The notes beneath the pieces were generated by a model that worked only from the letters and a program-made list of their open reading frames with translations, was not told the DNA's origin and ran no database searches. 64,000 nucleotides of DNA from Carya illinoinensis. Taxonomy: Eukaryota; Streptophyta; Magnoliopsida; Fagales; Juglandaceae. A program made the translations under genes and the position numbers. Location of the stretch: the NCBI RefSeq assembly GCF_018687715.1, contig NC_056755.1, positions 27,821,501-27,885,500 on the forward strand, read 5' to 3'. This document shows, one piece after another, positions 32,434 to 44,542 of the stretch (the first letter of the stretch is position 1; the number at the start of each line of letters is the position of its first letter).

Positions 32434-32634
32434 GCACTTGTTTGGATTTGAAACTCACTATAATTTATCTCAATTCATCTCATCTCATTATTACAATTTT
32501 TTTAAATTTTCACATAAAATATAATAAACAATTCAACTTTTTCAAATTTCAAAATAATAATAATATTAAAAATAATATTCTAACAATATTTTATTTAACT
32601 CATCTAAACTCATCCCAGAATCAAACGGGATAGA
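32434..32634. mobile_element. Tourist-like MITE copy 1
   Basis: Ends GCACTTGTTTGGATTTG and (inverted) CAAACGGGA, flanked by TAA at both sides. The core is A/T-rich, with CATCTCATCTCA at the left and ACAAT.TTTTTAAATTTTCACA then ATATAATAAACAATTCAACTTT in the middle. The core is nearly identical to 49806-50030. Confidence 0.7.
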
Positions 32635-32637
32635 TAA

Positions 32638-35218
32638 GAAATATATATATATATATACAATAGTGTAGAAAGATTAATGTAGATTTATGATGTACCTAGT
32701 CTCCTGGATCGATCTTAAATAATCAACTAGAGCCATTTGAAAAATAATTGTCCAAAGGCCTATCGAAATTCTAATTGTCTAAAGTATTTGAAAAATAATT
32801 GTCTAAAGTATTTCGATAGGTATATTTTAGTGAATTTTCTAAGCCTATGTTTGGATTTGGGAGAGTCGAAAAATTAAAATTTGGAATCGGAATCAAAGTT
32901 GGGGGTTAAAAATAGTCGGAGTCATTTGGCAAGGCTCTGGAATACCGTCTCTGACTTTGATAAATATTTAATATTTTAATTTAATTTATGGAAGGTTGAG
33001 TAGCCTGACATTCAGGATGTGATTGTAAATTAAATGGCCCATGTTCAACCCCTCGCAAGACTGAAGTCAACCAAATTTTCATTACATAATTTTTAAGTTA
33101 AAACGATGTCGTTTTGATTATTGGATATATACAGTGACAAATCCTAAACTTTTGCCTTCCTGTGAGTTTGTTCCTCCCTCTATCTCTCTTCAAATTCACT
33201 CTCCTCACCCTCAATTTCTCTATCCTCACTGGCCAGAAACTATTGAAGTGTATGCCTCTTAAATTCTTGCAGTTTGTCTATCCACCCATTGGATCTCTTC
33301 CTTGGTGACCAACATTCCATAGTGATACTAACAAAACAATTGCAATAAGTGTAACCTCAAAGAAGCATAAGGAGACCCACTATAGTGCTAGAAGTGTGAT
33401 TTCATTTATTTGTGAAAATACTGTAAGTTTTCACGAATCGATTAATCGCATAGGTTTTAGTAAGTCAGCATAGTTACTATTATCACTCATTATTGTGCTA
33501 GAAGTATGATTTCATTTATTTGAGGTAGTTAGAAGTGTCAGAATACATTATGCTTTGTATTAATTGACTTATTTGATTATTTAGAATTTTATAGGGCAAT
33601 AATCTCATTTTTAGTTTTCAAACAATACGCTTGTTTGAAAATGCATTTTGCTTTTTTTGAAGCACTTCGGGTTGGAATTTTGATTTAAAAAAAAAAAAAA
33701 AACTCCACAGTTAGGTTTGTATGATATTTAGAATTTTTTAGTGCAAAGTTTATTTTTCACCTTCCCATATTGAATGGTAACCTCAATAGTAACACCTACT
33801 GCAGAAAATCACAGTGTGGAATATCTAAATTAGGTTAGAGAAATTTTATTTAGACACTTGGTTAGATATTAGCCACACTTGATGAATAATATTAGACACT
33901 TGGCACAAAGAGGAACCATGATATGGATTGTAAAGGAATCAAGCTATGAGATCATATCATCTAAGCAAAACCCTATTATTTCATCTGATCAACCAAATTA
34001 AGTCAAATCAAAAATGGTTTCAATCCTAACAAAACCTAAATGGTTGGAATCCAATTGAAATCCCAAAAACTTGATTGAAGCCAAAACACTAAACGGTTTC
34101 CTCAAACCCTAAAGTTGGCCTCCAAACCCTTTTTTATTCGATTTCTAGCATTGTGTTTAATTAATTGATTAAATTACTTTCACGTACTTTTAATTCGTCA
34201 AATTCTTTTTATGATATCATTATCCAACTTTTTAAACTTGAAAATTTGATTAGGCCAAAAAAAATTGAATTTGGACTTGATAGCATCTTAAACCCTAACC
34301 AAACCCCATTTAAATTGAAACTCACTTAGTTGAGGCCCATCAAGACTCACGAATTTGACCACATTGGCAAAACTTTTTAAAGAAATTTCCCCCCACACAT
34401 GACAGGTCATTCACTGCCCTTGACTATATCCAATAGTGTCTTGATGTAAATGAAAAATTCACTTCATCACCCTCCATACCTCACAGTTGTAGGAGGCAGT
34501 TCTTGCCCCTCACTATTCTCCAGTTTATGTGACGTAGCCACTTTTAATCAATGGTCATTCAAACCCATATCTCCCTCTTTTCAGAAGTCTAAAGTCATGC
34601 AAGACAAATTTCACTCACTTTCATCACTTCTTCACCCCATTCTTAGAGAGAAATCCAAAAAAATTCTCTCGGGCAAATTTTTAAGTTTTTTTGCATAGAG
34701 AATTTCGACCCCTTTTATGTATTTTTGCACGATGACTCCTCATAAAAATTGTTTGTCTTTGAGCTTATTTTCCGTGAATATCTTATTCGTCTCATTTCAT
34801 GGTCATTTGATTGGTTAAAAGAATTTTTTAACCATATAAATTTCATTTTGGACGTGAAAATGAAGAATATATTATGTTCTGTAATTTTTTATCAATGTAA
34901 TGGACATAAAAAATTTTATAGTGTTTTTAGCATGTGTTTATGAGTATTCAATGAGATTTTGTTGCATGCATAAAGCTTTTGATGATATATTTTATTGGAT
35001 GTAGAAACTTGAAAACTGTAAGTAGAAAAACAGTTTTTATTTTGAGAAAGTTTGAATATTTCGTGGTTTGATCTTACTCTAAAAGCTTTGATATTTTTAT
35101 ATCATGATCCTCAGTCTCTTATTTGCATGTTAAAATGTTAGTTTAAAGATATTTAGTATTAATTTCAAAGATATGATTTTTCTATGCAAGATGATTTTGG
35201 TTAGGCTTAAGATTTGAT
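32638..35218. other. Intergenic A/T-rich DNA, no gene seen
   Basis: It contains a TA microsatellite (32640-32658), a 28-bp direct repeat (GTGCTAGAAGT.TGATTTCA at about 33389 and 33498) and a poly(A) run at 33686. An 82-codon ORF at 34450-34698 has no recognisable domain and is not counted. Confidence 0.55.
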
Positions 35219-37356
35219 TGTGACGCCCCCAAATCCCCACGCCCAAACACGGGGAAATTGAGACGTCCGGATGGTGACAACCCGGGTCACCATCCCCTCG
35301 ACGGGTGCCGGGTGTGTGCAAGGCAACAGATGTGTACAGATAAACACGCAGCGGATAAAGAAGGTCATAACTAAGTACCAGAATTTCTTAACGTAATACA
35401 AGCTGTTTAAAACATACATAGATAAAATATTACAAAACACAAATGCAGTTTTAAACAAATATAAAACATATCATCAGCAACCCGGCGGAGCCGCATCCTC
35501 GGGCTCAGCCTCCTCCTCCTCATCCTCATCACCTGCACTAAAAGCTACGGAACCACAAATGGTTCCGCAGGTAAGTAAACCCAAACGCTACCAGATAAAA
35601 ACACATAGGACTCAAACAATATGCATGAAACATGCCCAATGCAAAAAAGCCCATAAAACATAATTTTTTCCACACACGCCAAAAATCCCATTTGGCCCAA
35701 AAACATATCCTTTCCGAAAAACACGCCAAAAGTCACATTTGGCCCAATATCTCGCCAGAAGTCCATCTGACCCAATATCTCGCCAGAAGTCCATCTGGCC
35801 CACGCCAAAAGTCCCATTTGGCCTCATAATCCATTATCCAATTTTAACCGTATACGCCATGACCTCCCATAGGGGTCATCCGCACACCCTGGCTCCAGTG
35901 TCACACCGCAGAGTACCACCACGCATGTGACACCTAACGAGCGATGCCCAATTCCGCGCCTCCCGCGCGTGCGTAGCCAAGCATCCTCTAGCCCTCGCCA
36001 GCGAAGGGCCACGGAGTCGGTGAGTAGGGCGATGCCCGGTTCCATGCCCGGCACGTTCGTAGCCAAGCATCCCCTAGCCCCGCTCCCGTCATCTCTCTCG
36101 ACGACTCAGGGGACATCACTCAGTTTATTCCGCTCCCGAGTGACCAGAGGAGCTCCACCGAGATAATAACCCATCCCGGCTTGGGCTCGTGATACACACG
36201 TACCCGTAAAACCACTCACGCCAATACACAGGCTTTTCACACAAAACCCACAAACACACGTGCATGCACCATGTAATGCCATAACAATGCATAATAAAAT
36301 AACCAACCAACATAAATCAATAAAACAGACAACTCCGTCCTCCATCCATCCGACCCCCGAAACTCCTCGGACTCAGTCCGGAATCAACAACCAACAACAG
36401 TAAATAAATTGAATGAGCAATATATATTAAAATCTGAAAATAGGGTTTGGAAAATACTTACAGCGCTATATGGCAATTTTAGAAAACAAGCGGCGTTGCA
36501 AACGGCGGAAAAACAACAACGTCACAGTGAAAATTCACTGTGGCCGTGGGTCTGAAAAACCCACTTTTGAACGGGGACAAACTAGGACACGAGATTGATA
36601 GGGAATGGTCTAGAGGTGGTTGTGAAGCTATTGGAAGTGACGGACGGCCGTGGGTGGCGGCGGAATGGCCGGAAATGGCCGAAAATGGCAAATCGGAAAA
36701 CAAGCTCGTGGGAGCTGCTCCGGTGGTCGTTGGAGGCCGGAAATGGGTGGGTTAGGACGGCAAGGGACCGGTGATGAAGTGGTGAAGAAATGGTGGCCGG
36801 AGGTGGAGCGACGGCGGCGGATCGGAGTGAAATCCGTGCGCCCTTTGGAAGCTTTTTCCGGCCAAATGGCCGGCCGGTTGGGGGTGGGTTTTGGAGGGGT
36901 GGTGCACCGGAGGGAGAGGAAGAGAATGGGACCGGTGTGGGTCCGGTTGGTGGCCGGACGGCGGCGGTAAGGTAGAGAGAAGGTGGCGCAGGCGTGAGGG
37001 AGAGGGAGGAGAGAGAGAGAGCTCGGGGGGGGTCCGAATCGGGGAGAGAGGAGAGAGAAAAAGAAAAAGAAGAAAAAGAAAAGAAGGAAAAAGGAAAAAA
37101 AAGGGAAAAAGAGAAAAAGGGAAAAAGATGTGAAAAGAGATGAGGTCCAATCCTCACTCCGGGAAAACGAAACAAACCGCCAAAAAGATTAAAACCACTA
37201 AACAGCTTAAAGAAATAAAACACAACCTCAAATAAATTAAATTAAATTAAAACCCAATTTTAAAAACGCAAATACAATAAAATAAAATAACTGGTATATT
37301 ACTTAAAATAAAAACAAATACTTCAGCGAAAATACACTTAAAAGCGGGTCATCACA
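35219..37356 (-). repeat. 3' LTR of the Tekay-like element (left copy)
   Basis: Plus ends TGTGACGCCC and GGGTCATCACA. It contains CGCCAAAAGTC(A/C)CATTTGGCC-type short repeats (35660-35820) and a G/A-rich tract (37000-37140). ORFs inside recur in both LTR copies and are not genes. Confidence 0.93.
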
Positions 37357-37370
37357 TCCTCCCCTCCTTA
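37357..37370 (-). other. Polypurine tract of the Tekay-like element
   Basis: Plus TCCTCCCCTCCTTA, purine-rich on the minus strand, directly inside the 3' LTR. Confidence 0.8.
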
Positions 37371-37473
37371 AAAACAATTTCGTCCTCGAAATTGTAAATC
37401 AGCCACCAACTTACAGCAAGCCACATAAACGCTCACAAACCAAATGAGATCAAGATTAAAATACATACCTTCA

Positions 37474-37686
37474 TCATTCAAACAGATACGGGTACTGCTC
37501 CCTCATGTCCTCTGCTCGCTCCCAAGAGAAGTCTTGAGCTAACGGATCTCCCCAAGCCACTTTAACTAAAGGTATCGTCTTGGACCTCAACTGTTGCTCC
37601 TTCCAATCCAAAATCTGCGACGGAACAACTTCGTAAGTGAGATCCGGTTGCAACTGAATACCTGTTGGGTCGACAAAACGTGGCTC
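37474..37686 (-). pseudogene. Tekay-like chromodomain, cut off from pol by an in-frame TAA
   Basis: After the TAA at 37687-37689, the minus strand stays open in the same frame to TGA 37474-37476. It reads EPRFVDPTGIQLQPD, YEVVPSQILDWKEQQLR, PLVKVAWGDP and FSWERAEDMREQYPYLF. This is the usual chromovirus C-terminal tail and chromodomain, which binds heterochromatin marks and steers integration. It would not be translated unless the stop is read through. Confidence 0.85.
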
Positions 37687-40600
37687 TTACTGCCCAAAGC
37701 TCTTCTTCAGGGATGATACGTGGAAGACATCATGAACATCCCCAAAATAATCTGGCAAAGCAACTCTGTAGGCGACGGACCCTACTCTCTCCAGAATCTG
37801 AAAAGGGCCGACGTACCTCGGATCTAGTTTCCTCTTCTTACCAAAACGCTTAACACCTCTCATGGGAGAGACTTTAAGATAAACCCAATCACCAACTTCA
37901 AATGACAATTCTCTCCTCCTGGTATCAGCGTAGCTTTTCTGGCGACTCTGAGCTGCCGCCATTTTATCTCTAATGATCCGGACTTGGCTTTGCATTTCCT
38001 GAATTATTTCGGGTCCAATTACCCTACTCTCCCCAACTTCATCCCAACACAAGGGCGACCTACACTTTCTTCCATAAAGAGCTTCATAGGGAGCCATCTG
38101 AATGGTCGCATGGTAGCTGTTATTGTAGGCAAACTCAATGAGCGGCAAATGATTTTCCCAACTCCCTTGGAATTCCAGGGCACATGCTCGCAACATGTCT
38201 TCCAGGGTCTGTATGGTGCGCTCTGACTGGCCGTCTGTCTGCGGGTGATAAGCAGTGCTGAACTTCAACTTGGTACCCAAAACTGCCTGCAAACTCTTCC
38301 AGAACTGCGATGTGAACCTCGGGTCCCGATCCGACACTATACTCTTTGGTATGCCGTGTAGCCTCACTATCTCCTTGACATACAAACGGGTCAACTTACC
38401 CAAAGAGTCGGTGTTGTTAACAGGCAGAAAATGAGCACTCTTCGTTAACCGATCCACAATCACCCAAACAGAATTCTTCCCGCTAGGTGTTCTTGGCAAA
38501 CCCACTACGAAGTCCATCGTGATATCATCCCATTTCCACTCAGGAATAGGGAGGGGTTGGAGCATACCTGCAGGTCTCTGATGCTCGGCCTTTACCTGAC
38601 GACACGTGTGGCATTTCTCCACATATAAGGCAACGTCCTTCTTCATTCCATCCCACCAGTAAGTTTTCTTCAAGTCTCGATACATCTTTGTACTGCCGGG
38701 ATGAACTGAATACGGGGCCGCATGAGCTTCCGCCATGATCCGTTCCTTGAAATCTGAGTCCTTTGGGATCACTCTGCGATCTCGGAACCGAAGTATCCCA
38801 TCACTATCCATGCTATAGTGCAACGGCCCTCGAGATTTTCGGACTCTTTTCCTGATGTTCAGCAGCTTCGGATCCTTTCTTTGGAGAGCTTTCAATTCTT
38901 CAAAATCTGTTACTCGAACGTCAAGAACTGAAGACAGAATCTCTACTTGCTGCGAACTCTCTATAAGGAGCCTTCTCATCCCATAAAGTAACGAATCCAT
39001 TTCCGACGGTTCAGCTTCATCTTCCAAATGAGACTTCCGGCTCAAAGCATCAGCAACTATATTAGCCTTCCCCGGGTGGTATTTGATCTCACACTGATAG
39101 TCACTGATTAGCTCCAGCCAACGCCTTTGCCTCATATTCAGATTTTTCTGGGAAAACAAATGCTTCAAGCTCTTATGATCAGTAAATACCTCACAAGCTT
39201 CCCCATACAAGAAATGCCGCCAGATCTTGAGTGCAAAAATAATCGCAGCCAATTCTAGATCGTGCGTCGGGTAATTCTTCTCATGGTCCTTTAGCTGACG
39301 AGATGCATAGGCTACAACCCGTCCTTCCTGCATAAGGACACAACCCAAACCAAACTTGGACGCATCACTGAAGACTACGAATGGCTTATGCGATTCTGGG
39401 AGTGCTAACACAGGTGCCGTTGTCAGCCTGTTCTTCAATTCCTGGAAGCTTCTCTCACACTTCTCCGACCACACAAATTCTGTATTCTTCCGAGTCAAAG
39501 CTGTGAGAGGTCCGGATAGGCGAGCAAAACCTTCAACAAATCTTCGGTAGTATCCGGCAAGCCCCAAGAAACTCCGGATCTCGCGCACTGTAGTCGGGCG
39601 TGGCCATGACAAAATGGCTTCTACCTTACTGGGATCAACTGCCACTCCGCCCCGGGAAATTACATGCCCAAGAAATTTAACTTCTTCTAACCAGAACTCA
39701 CACTTGCTGAGCTTGGCGTATAGCTGGTGTTCTCTCAATCTCTCAAGTACCAGACTAAGATGATACACATGCTCTTCAATATCTCGGGAATAAATCAGTA
39801 TATCATCGATAAATACTACCACAAAGGAATCCAGGTAAGGTTGAAACACCCTATTCATCAAATCCATGAACGCTGCAGGGGCATTAGCTAACCCAAACGG
39901 CATCACCTTAAATTCATAGTGTCCATACCTCGACCTGAAGGCAGTTTTCGGCACATCCTGCTCTCTGATTCTCAGCTGGTAGTATCCCGACCTCAGATCA
40001 ATCTTAGAGAACACGGCTACTCCTTGAAGTTGGTCAAATAAATCATCTATCCGCGGGAGAGGATATTTATTTTTGATGGTCACTTTGTTCAACTCCCGAT
40101 AGTCAATGCACATACGAAGGGTTCCATCTTTCTTTTTAACAAATAAAACTGGAGCACCCCACGGCGACGTACTAGGCTGAACAAATCCCTTCTCTACCAG
40201 TTCTTGCAACTGAGTCTTCAACTCTTTTAATTCAGCCGGTGCCATGCGATAAGGAGCTTTATGCACAGGAGCCGCTCCAGGTTCCAAATCTATGACAAAC
40301 TCCATCTCTCGAACAAGGGGTAGTCCGGGCAAGTCATCCACAAATACATCGGGGAACTCTTCCACAACTGGAATGTCTGCCAAGGACTTCTTCTCAGACG
40401 GCGTGGACACCATCTGAACCAAGAATGCATCCGCTCCCCATGCAATCTCTCTTCTTGCCTGTATCGCCGATATAATCATCGGCTTTTCTTTTAATCTACT
40501 CCCCGCAAATTCCAGACAATCACCATCCGGAAGCTGAAAGCTAATTGTCCGACTTCTGCAATTAATAGTCGCAGAATATCGGTATAGCCAATCCATCCCG

Positions 40601-42123
40601 AGGATGATATCAAAACCCAACAGCTTGAATACCACCAGATCAGCATCCAAAAACCTTCCCTCAAAATTTAACGGGCATCCCAAAGCAACCTTGGAACACC
40701 ACACCATCTCGCCATCGGGTAGCGCCACTACCATAGCCTTCGGCAACGGTTCCGTGACCAAGTTACACACCCGAGCAAACGTGGAAGACACAAACGATCG
40801 TGAAGCACCAGAATCAAACAAAGTACAAGCATAAAACTCATACAAACGAACTCTTCCTGTGATTACTCCAGCATCATGGGTCGCTGGTGCCTCATCATCC
40901 ACCTCTCCGGGTGTGACTGCATAAACTCGGGCTTGCACTGCTTGTCTCGGGTTGGTTCTTCCACCGTGTCTACCTCCACGGCTTCCTTGAACTCTGACGG
41001 GGCAATCCCGAGCAATATGTCCCACTTGGCCGCACCGATAACACTGGGGTCCGCTACTCGTGCGACACTCGCCCTCATGAGCTCTATTACAAGCTCCACA
41101 AACAGGCATACGTCCTCCCATGCGAACACTTGAGGTGGATGCTTGAGATCGAGTTCCGGTCCGCTGAACAAACTTCTGAGGCGAACCCGAGCTGCTTCCT
41201 TCACCAGAAAAACTCCGCCTCTTATGGCCTGGAGGGGAGCCCATACACAGATTATTTTCCCGCTCTACAAGGGTGGCCACATCCACTAACTCCTGAAAAG
41301 TGGATATCCGAAGGCTGACCACCATACGGCGTATATCAGGGCGTAGCCCTTCCTGAAAACGATCTGCTCGTATCTCCTCAGTGGCAACAAGATGAGGAGC
41401 AAATCGCTCAAGTTCTATAAACCTCCGGGCGTATTGTTCCACTGTTGCGCCCCCTTGGACCAGATTGGAGAACTCTCTTGCCTTTTGCTTCCTTACTGAT
41501 GCAGGAAAGAAGCGGTCATTGAATTCCTTCTTAAAACGCTGCCAGGTCACCGCAGCGAAAGATCCCAGTTCAGATTCCAACATCACCCTCCTGGTATCCC
41601 ACCAATCAGAAGCGATACCTTGCAAGAGATAGCTGGCGTAGAGTACTTGCTGTGCCTCAGTGCACCCACACACCTCAAAAGTCTTCTCCAGATCTTTGAT
41701 CCATTTTCCAGCCTGAAGTGGATCCTCATTCCCAGTGAAGTGTGGGGTCCTATGCGCCAAGAAGCGCTCATAGGTGCACCCGGCTTGCACCATGCTACTG
41801 GACCCTCCTTGATACATCCAAGGCCCTCCCTGATATGGCCAGGGACCTCCTGGTTGTGGCCAATACCCTCCTTGTTGCGGACAAGGCTCTCCTGACGGTG
41901 GGTAGGGCCCTCCTGATGGTGGACAAGGCCCTCCCGATGGTGGCCAAGGACCCCCTTGTGGTGGCCAAGGTCCTTGTGGTGGCCAAAGCCCTGCCTGTTG
42001 AGACCTCGCACTCTGTTGCATAAACTCCGTCATCTGCCGAATTGCTTCGGCTATGGAGTCATCCATGGAGGTATTATCCTGTGGTTCCTGAGTATTTTTC
42101 TTTGGTCTCCCTGGTCTTCCCAT
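37687..42123 (-). CDS. gag-pol: Gag-pol polyprotein of the Tekay-like element (1478 aa), truncated before the chromodomain
   Basis: ATG at 42121-42123 ([15 protein letters not shown]). Order: a basic N-terminus; a Gly/Pro/Trp-rich repeat block of 7-residue units (GGPWPPS type, ~45-105); gag core ([17 protein letters not shown], ~160); zinc knuckle [14 protein letters not shown] (~360); protease [12 protein letters not shown] (~435); RT with [11 protein letters not shown] (~770); RNase [11 protein letters not shown] (~917); integrase finger [11 protein letters not shown] to CHTCRQVK (~1140-1180) and core [38 protein letters not shown] module [18 protein letters not shown]. All catalytic motifs are present. 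The frame ends at TAA 37687-37689, just where the chromodomain should follow. It looks recently active. Confidence 0.93.
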   Translation of the reverse strand: MGRPGRPKKNTQEPQDNTSMDDSIAEAIRQMTEFMQQSARSQQAGLWPPQGPWPPQGGPWPPSGGPCPPSGGPYPPSGEPCPQQGGYWPQPGGPWPYQGGPWMYQGGSSSMVQAGCTYERFLAHRTPHFTGNEDPLQAGKWIKDLEKTFEVCGCTEAQQVLYASYLLQGIASDWWDTRRVMLESELGSFAAVTWQRFKKEFNDRFFPASVRKQKAREFSNLVQGGATVEQYARRFIELERFAPHLVATEEIRADRFQEGLRPDIRRMVVSLRISTFQELVDVATLVERENNLCMGSPPGHKRRSFSGEGSSSGSPQKFVQRTGTRSQASTSSVRMGGRMPVCGACNRAHEGECRTSSGPQCYRCGQVGHIARDCPVRVQGSRGGRHGGRTNPRQAVQARVYAVTPGEVDDEAPATHDAGVITGRVRLYEFYACTLFDSGASRSFVSSTFARVCNLVTEPLPKAMVVALPDGEMVWCSKVALGCPLNFEGRFLDADLVVFKLLGFDIILGMDWLYRYSATINCRSRTISFQLPDGDCLEFAGSRLKEKPMIISAIQARREIAWGADAFLVQMVSTPSEKKSLADIPVVEEFPDVFVDDLPGLPLVREMEFVIDLEPGAAPVHKAPYRMAPAELKELKTQLQELVEKGFVQPSTSPWGAPVLFVKKKDGTLRMCIDYRELNKVTIKNKYPLPRIDDLFDQLQGVAVFSKIDLRSGYYQLRIREQDVPKTAFRSRYGHYEFKVMPFGLANAPAAFMDLMNRVFQPYLDSFVVVFIDDILIYSRDIEEHVYHLSLVLERLREHQLYAKLSKCEFWLEEVKFLGHVISRGGVAVDPSKVEAILSWPRPTTVREIRSFLGLAGYYRRFVEGFARLSGPLTALTRKNTEFVWSEKCERSFQELKNRLTTAPVLALPESHKPFVVFSDASKFGLGCVLMQEGRVVAYASRQLKDHEKNYPTHDLELAAIIFALKIWRHFLYGEACEVFTDHKSLKHLFSQKNLNMRQRRWLELISDYQCEIKYHPGKANIVADALSRKSHLEDEAEPSEMDSLLYGMRRLLIESSQQVEILSSVLDVRVTDFEELKALQRKDPKLLNIRKRVRKSRGPLHYSMDSDGILRFRDRRVIPKDSDFKERIMAEAHAAPYSVHPGSTKMYRDLKKTYWWDGMKKDVALYVEKCHTCRQVKAEHQRPAGMLQPLPIPEWKWDDITMDFVVGLPRTPSGKNSVWVIVDRLTKSAHFLPVNNTDSLGKLTRLYVKEIVRLHGIPKSIVSDRDPRFTSQFWKSLQAVLGTKLKFSTAYHPQTDGQSERTIQTLEDMLRACALEFQGSWENHLPLIEFAYNNSYHATIQMAPYEALYGRKCRSPLCWDEVGESRVIGPEIIQEMQSQVRIIRDKMAAAQSRQKSYADTRRRELSFEVGDWVYLKVSPMRGVKRFGKKRKLDPRYVGPFQILERVGSVAYRVALPDYFGDVHDVFHVSSLKKSFGQ
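41810..41990 (-). repeat. 21-bp coding repeat in Tekay-like gag
   Basis: About seven in-frame copies of a 7-residue unit ([21 protein letters not shown], then [14 protein letters not shown] and so on). Copy number probably varies between elements. Confidence 0.85.
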
Positions 42124-42389
42124 ATTCCTGTCACAACGCTACTCTTGACCCTCCTTTAAGAAAACAAATAAAACCATCATAAAACCAACAAAACAAAAAC
42201 AGCACTACGCAGCAAGAAATAAAAGAAACCAGCATGCCAAAACATGACTAAATAAACAAAAACAAACAAACAAGCTCACACAAATAAAACAAATAACATA
42301 ACAATACTTAACATAATTTTTTTAAAACACAACTTAAAAAAAACATTCTGGTACTACCTACAGGACATGTGGTTTTACCCAGAGCCAAA

Positions 42390-42403
42390 CCGCTCTGATA
42401 CCA
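42390..42403 (-). other. Primer binding site of the Tekay-like element
   Basis: Plus CCGCTCTGATACCA; the minus strand reads TGGTATCAGAGCGG, the tRNA-iMet complement, two bases from the LTR. Confidence 0.85.
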
Positions 42404-42405
42404 CC

Positions 42406-44542
42406 TGTGACGCCCCCAAATCCCCACGCCCAAACACGGGAAAATTGAGACGTCCGGATGGTGACAACCCGGGTCACCATCCCCTCGACGGGTGCCGGGT
42501 GTGTGCAAGGCAACAGATGTGTACAGATAAACACGCAGCGGATAAAGAAGGTCATAACTAAGTACTAGAATTTCTTAACGTAATACAAGCTGTTTAAAAC
42601 ATACATAGATAAAATATTACAAAACACAAATGCAGTTTTAAACAAATATAAAACATATCATCAGCAACCCGGCGGAGCCGCATCCTCGGGCTCAGCCTCC
42701 TCCTCCTCATCCTCATCACCTGCACCAAAAGCTACGGAACCACAAATGGTTCCGCAGGTAAGTAAACCCAAACGCTACCAGATAAAAACACATAGGACTC
42801 AAACAATATGCATGAAACATGCCCAATGCAAAAAAGCCCATAAAACATAATTTTTTCCACACACGCCAAAAATCCCATTTGGCCCAAAAACATATCCTTT
42901 CCGAAAAACACGCCAAAAGTCACATTTGGCCCAATATCTCGCCAGAAGTCCATCTGACCCAATATCTCGCCAGAAGTCCATCTGGCCCACGCCAAAAGTC
43001 CCATTTGGCCTCATAATCCATTATCCAATTTTAACCGTATACGCCATGACCTCCCCTAGGGGTCATCCGCACACCCTGGCTCCAGTGTCACACCGCAGAG
43101 TACCACCACGCATGTGACACCTAACGAGCGATGCCCAGTTCCGCGCCTCCCGCGCGTGCGTAGCCAAGCATCCTCTAGCCCTCGCCAGCGAAGGGCCACG
43201 GAGTCGGTGAGTAGGGCGATGCCCGGTTCCATGCCCGGCACGTTCGTAGCCAAGCATCCCCTAGCCCCGCTCCCGTCATCTCTCTCGACAACTCAGGGGA
43301 CATCACTCAGTTTATTCCACTCCCGAGTGACCAGAGGAGCTCCACCGAGATAATAACCCATCCCGGCTTGGGCTCGTGATACACACGCACCCGTAAAACC
43401 ACTCACGCCAATACACAGGCTTTTCACACAAAACCCACAAACACACGTGCATGCACCATGTAATGCCATAACAATGCATAATAAAATAACCAACCAACAT
43501 AAATCAATAAAACAGACAACTCCGTCCTCCATCCATCCGACCCCCGAAACTCCTCGGACTCAGTCCGGAATCAACAACCAACAACAGTAAATAAATTGAA
43601 TGAGCAATATATATTAAAATCTGAAAATAGGGTTTGGAAAATACTTACAGCGCTATATGGCAATTTTAGAAAACAAGCGGCGTTGCAAACGGCGGAAAAA
43701 CAGCAACGTCACAGTGAAAATTCACTGTGGCCGTGGGTCTGAAAAACCCACTTTTGAACGGGGACAAACTAGGACACGGGATTGATAGGGAATGGTCTAG
43801 AGGTGGTTGTGAAGCTATTGGAAGTGACGGACGGCCGTGGGTGGCGGCGGAATGGCTGGAAATGGCCGAAAATGGCAAATCGGAAAACAAGCTCGTGGGA
43901 GCTGCTCCGGTGGTCGTTGGAGGCCGGAAATGGGTGGGTTAGGACGGCAAGGGACCGGTGATGAAGTGGTGAAGAAATGGTGGCCGGAGGTGGAGCGACG
44001 GCGGCGGATCGGAGTGAAATCCGTGCGCCCTTTGGAAGCTTTTTCCAGCCAAATGGCCGGCCGGTTGGGGGTGGGTTTTGGAGGGGTGGTGCACCGGAGG
44101 GAGAGGAAGAGAATGGGACCGGTGGGGGTCCGGTTGGTGGCCGGACGGCGGCGGTAAGGTAGAGAGAAGGTGGCGCCGGCGTGAGGGAGAGGGAGGAGAG
44201 AGAGAGAGCTCGGGGGGGTCCGAATCGGGGAGAGAGGAGAGAGAAAAAGAAAAAGAAGAAAAAGAAAAGAAGGAAAAAGGAAAAAAAAGGGAAAAAGAGA
44301 AAAAGGGAAAAAGATGTGAAAAGAGATGAGGTCCAATCCTCACTCCGGGAAAACGAAACAAACCGCCAAAAAGATTAAAACCACTAAACAGCTTAAAGAA
44401 ATAAAACACAACCTCAAATAAATTAAATTAAATTAAAACCCAATTTTAAAAACGCAAATACAATAAAATAAAATAACTGGTATATTACTTAAAATAAAAA
44501 CAAATATTTCAGCGAAAATACACTTAAAAGCGGGTCATGACA
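42406..44542 (-). repeat. 5' LTR of the Tekay-like element (right copy)
   Basis: Starts TGTGACGCCC and ends GGGTCATGACA. It carries the element promoter on the minus strand by position. Nearly identical to 35219-37356. Confidence 0.93.

Larger units (their letters stand above)
35219..44542 (-). mobile_element. Young Ty3/gypsy chromovirus (Tekay-like), 9.3 kb, minus strand
   Basis: LTRs at 35219-37356 (2138 bp) and 42406-44542 (2137 bp) differ at about 16 positions and one indel by eye. A tRNA-Met primer site adjoins the right LTR and a polypurine tract adjoins the left one. One gag-pol frame of 1478 codons lies between. Long LTRs, single gag-pol ORF, FIDDIL motif and a chromodomain tail fit the Tekay/Del clade (from memory). 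A solo LTR of the same family is at 61198-63218. Flanking 5-mers TTGAT and TCACT do not match. Confidence 0.93.

Noticed and set aside
34450..34698. 82-codon ORF with ATG
   Set aside because: No recognisable domain, intron or homologous context; length expected by chance.
36582..37223. 213-codon ORF (and its twin near 43815-44409) in the Tekay-like LTRs
   Set aside because: Lies wholly inside an LTR, is Phe/Ser/Pro low-complexity from a purine tract, and its frame differs between the two LTR copies after a single indel.
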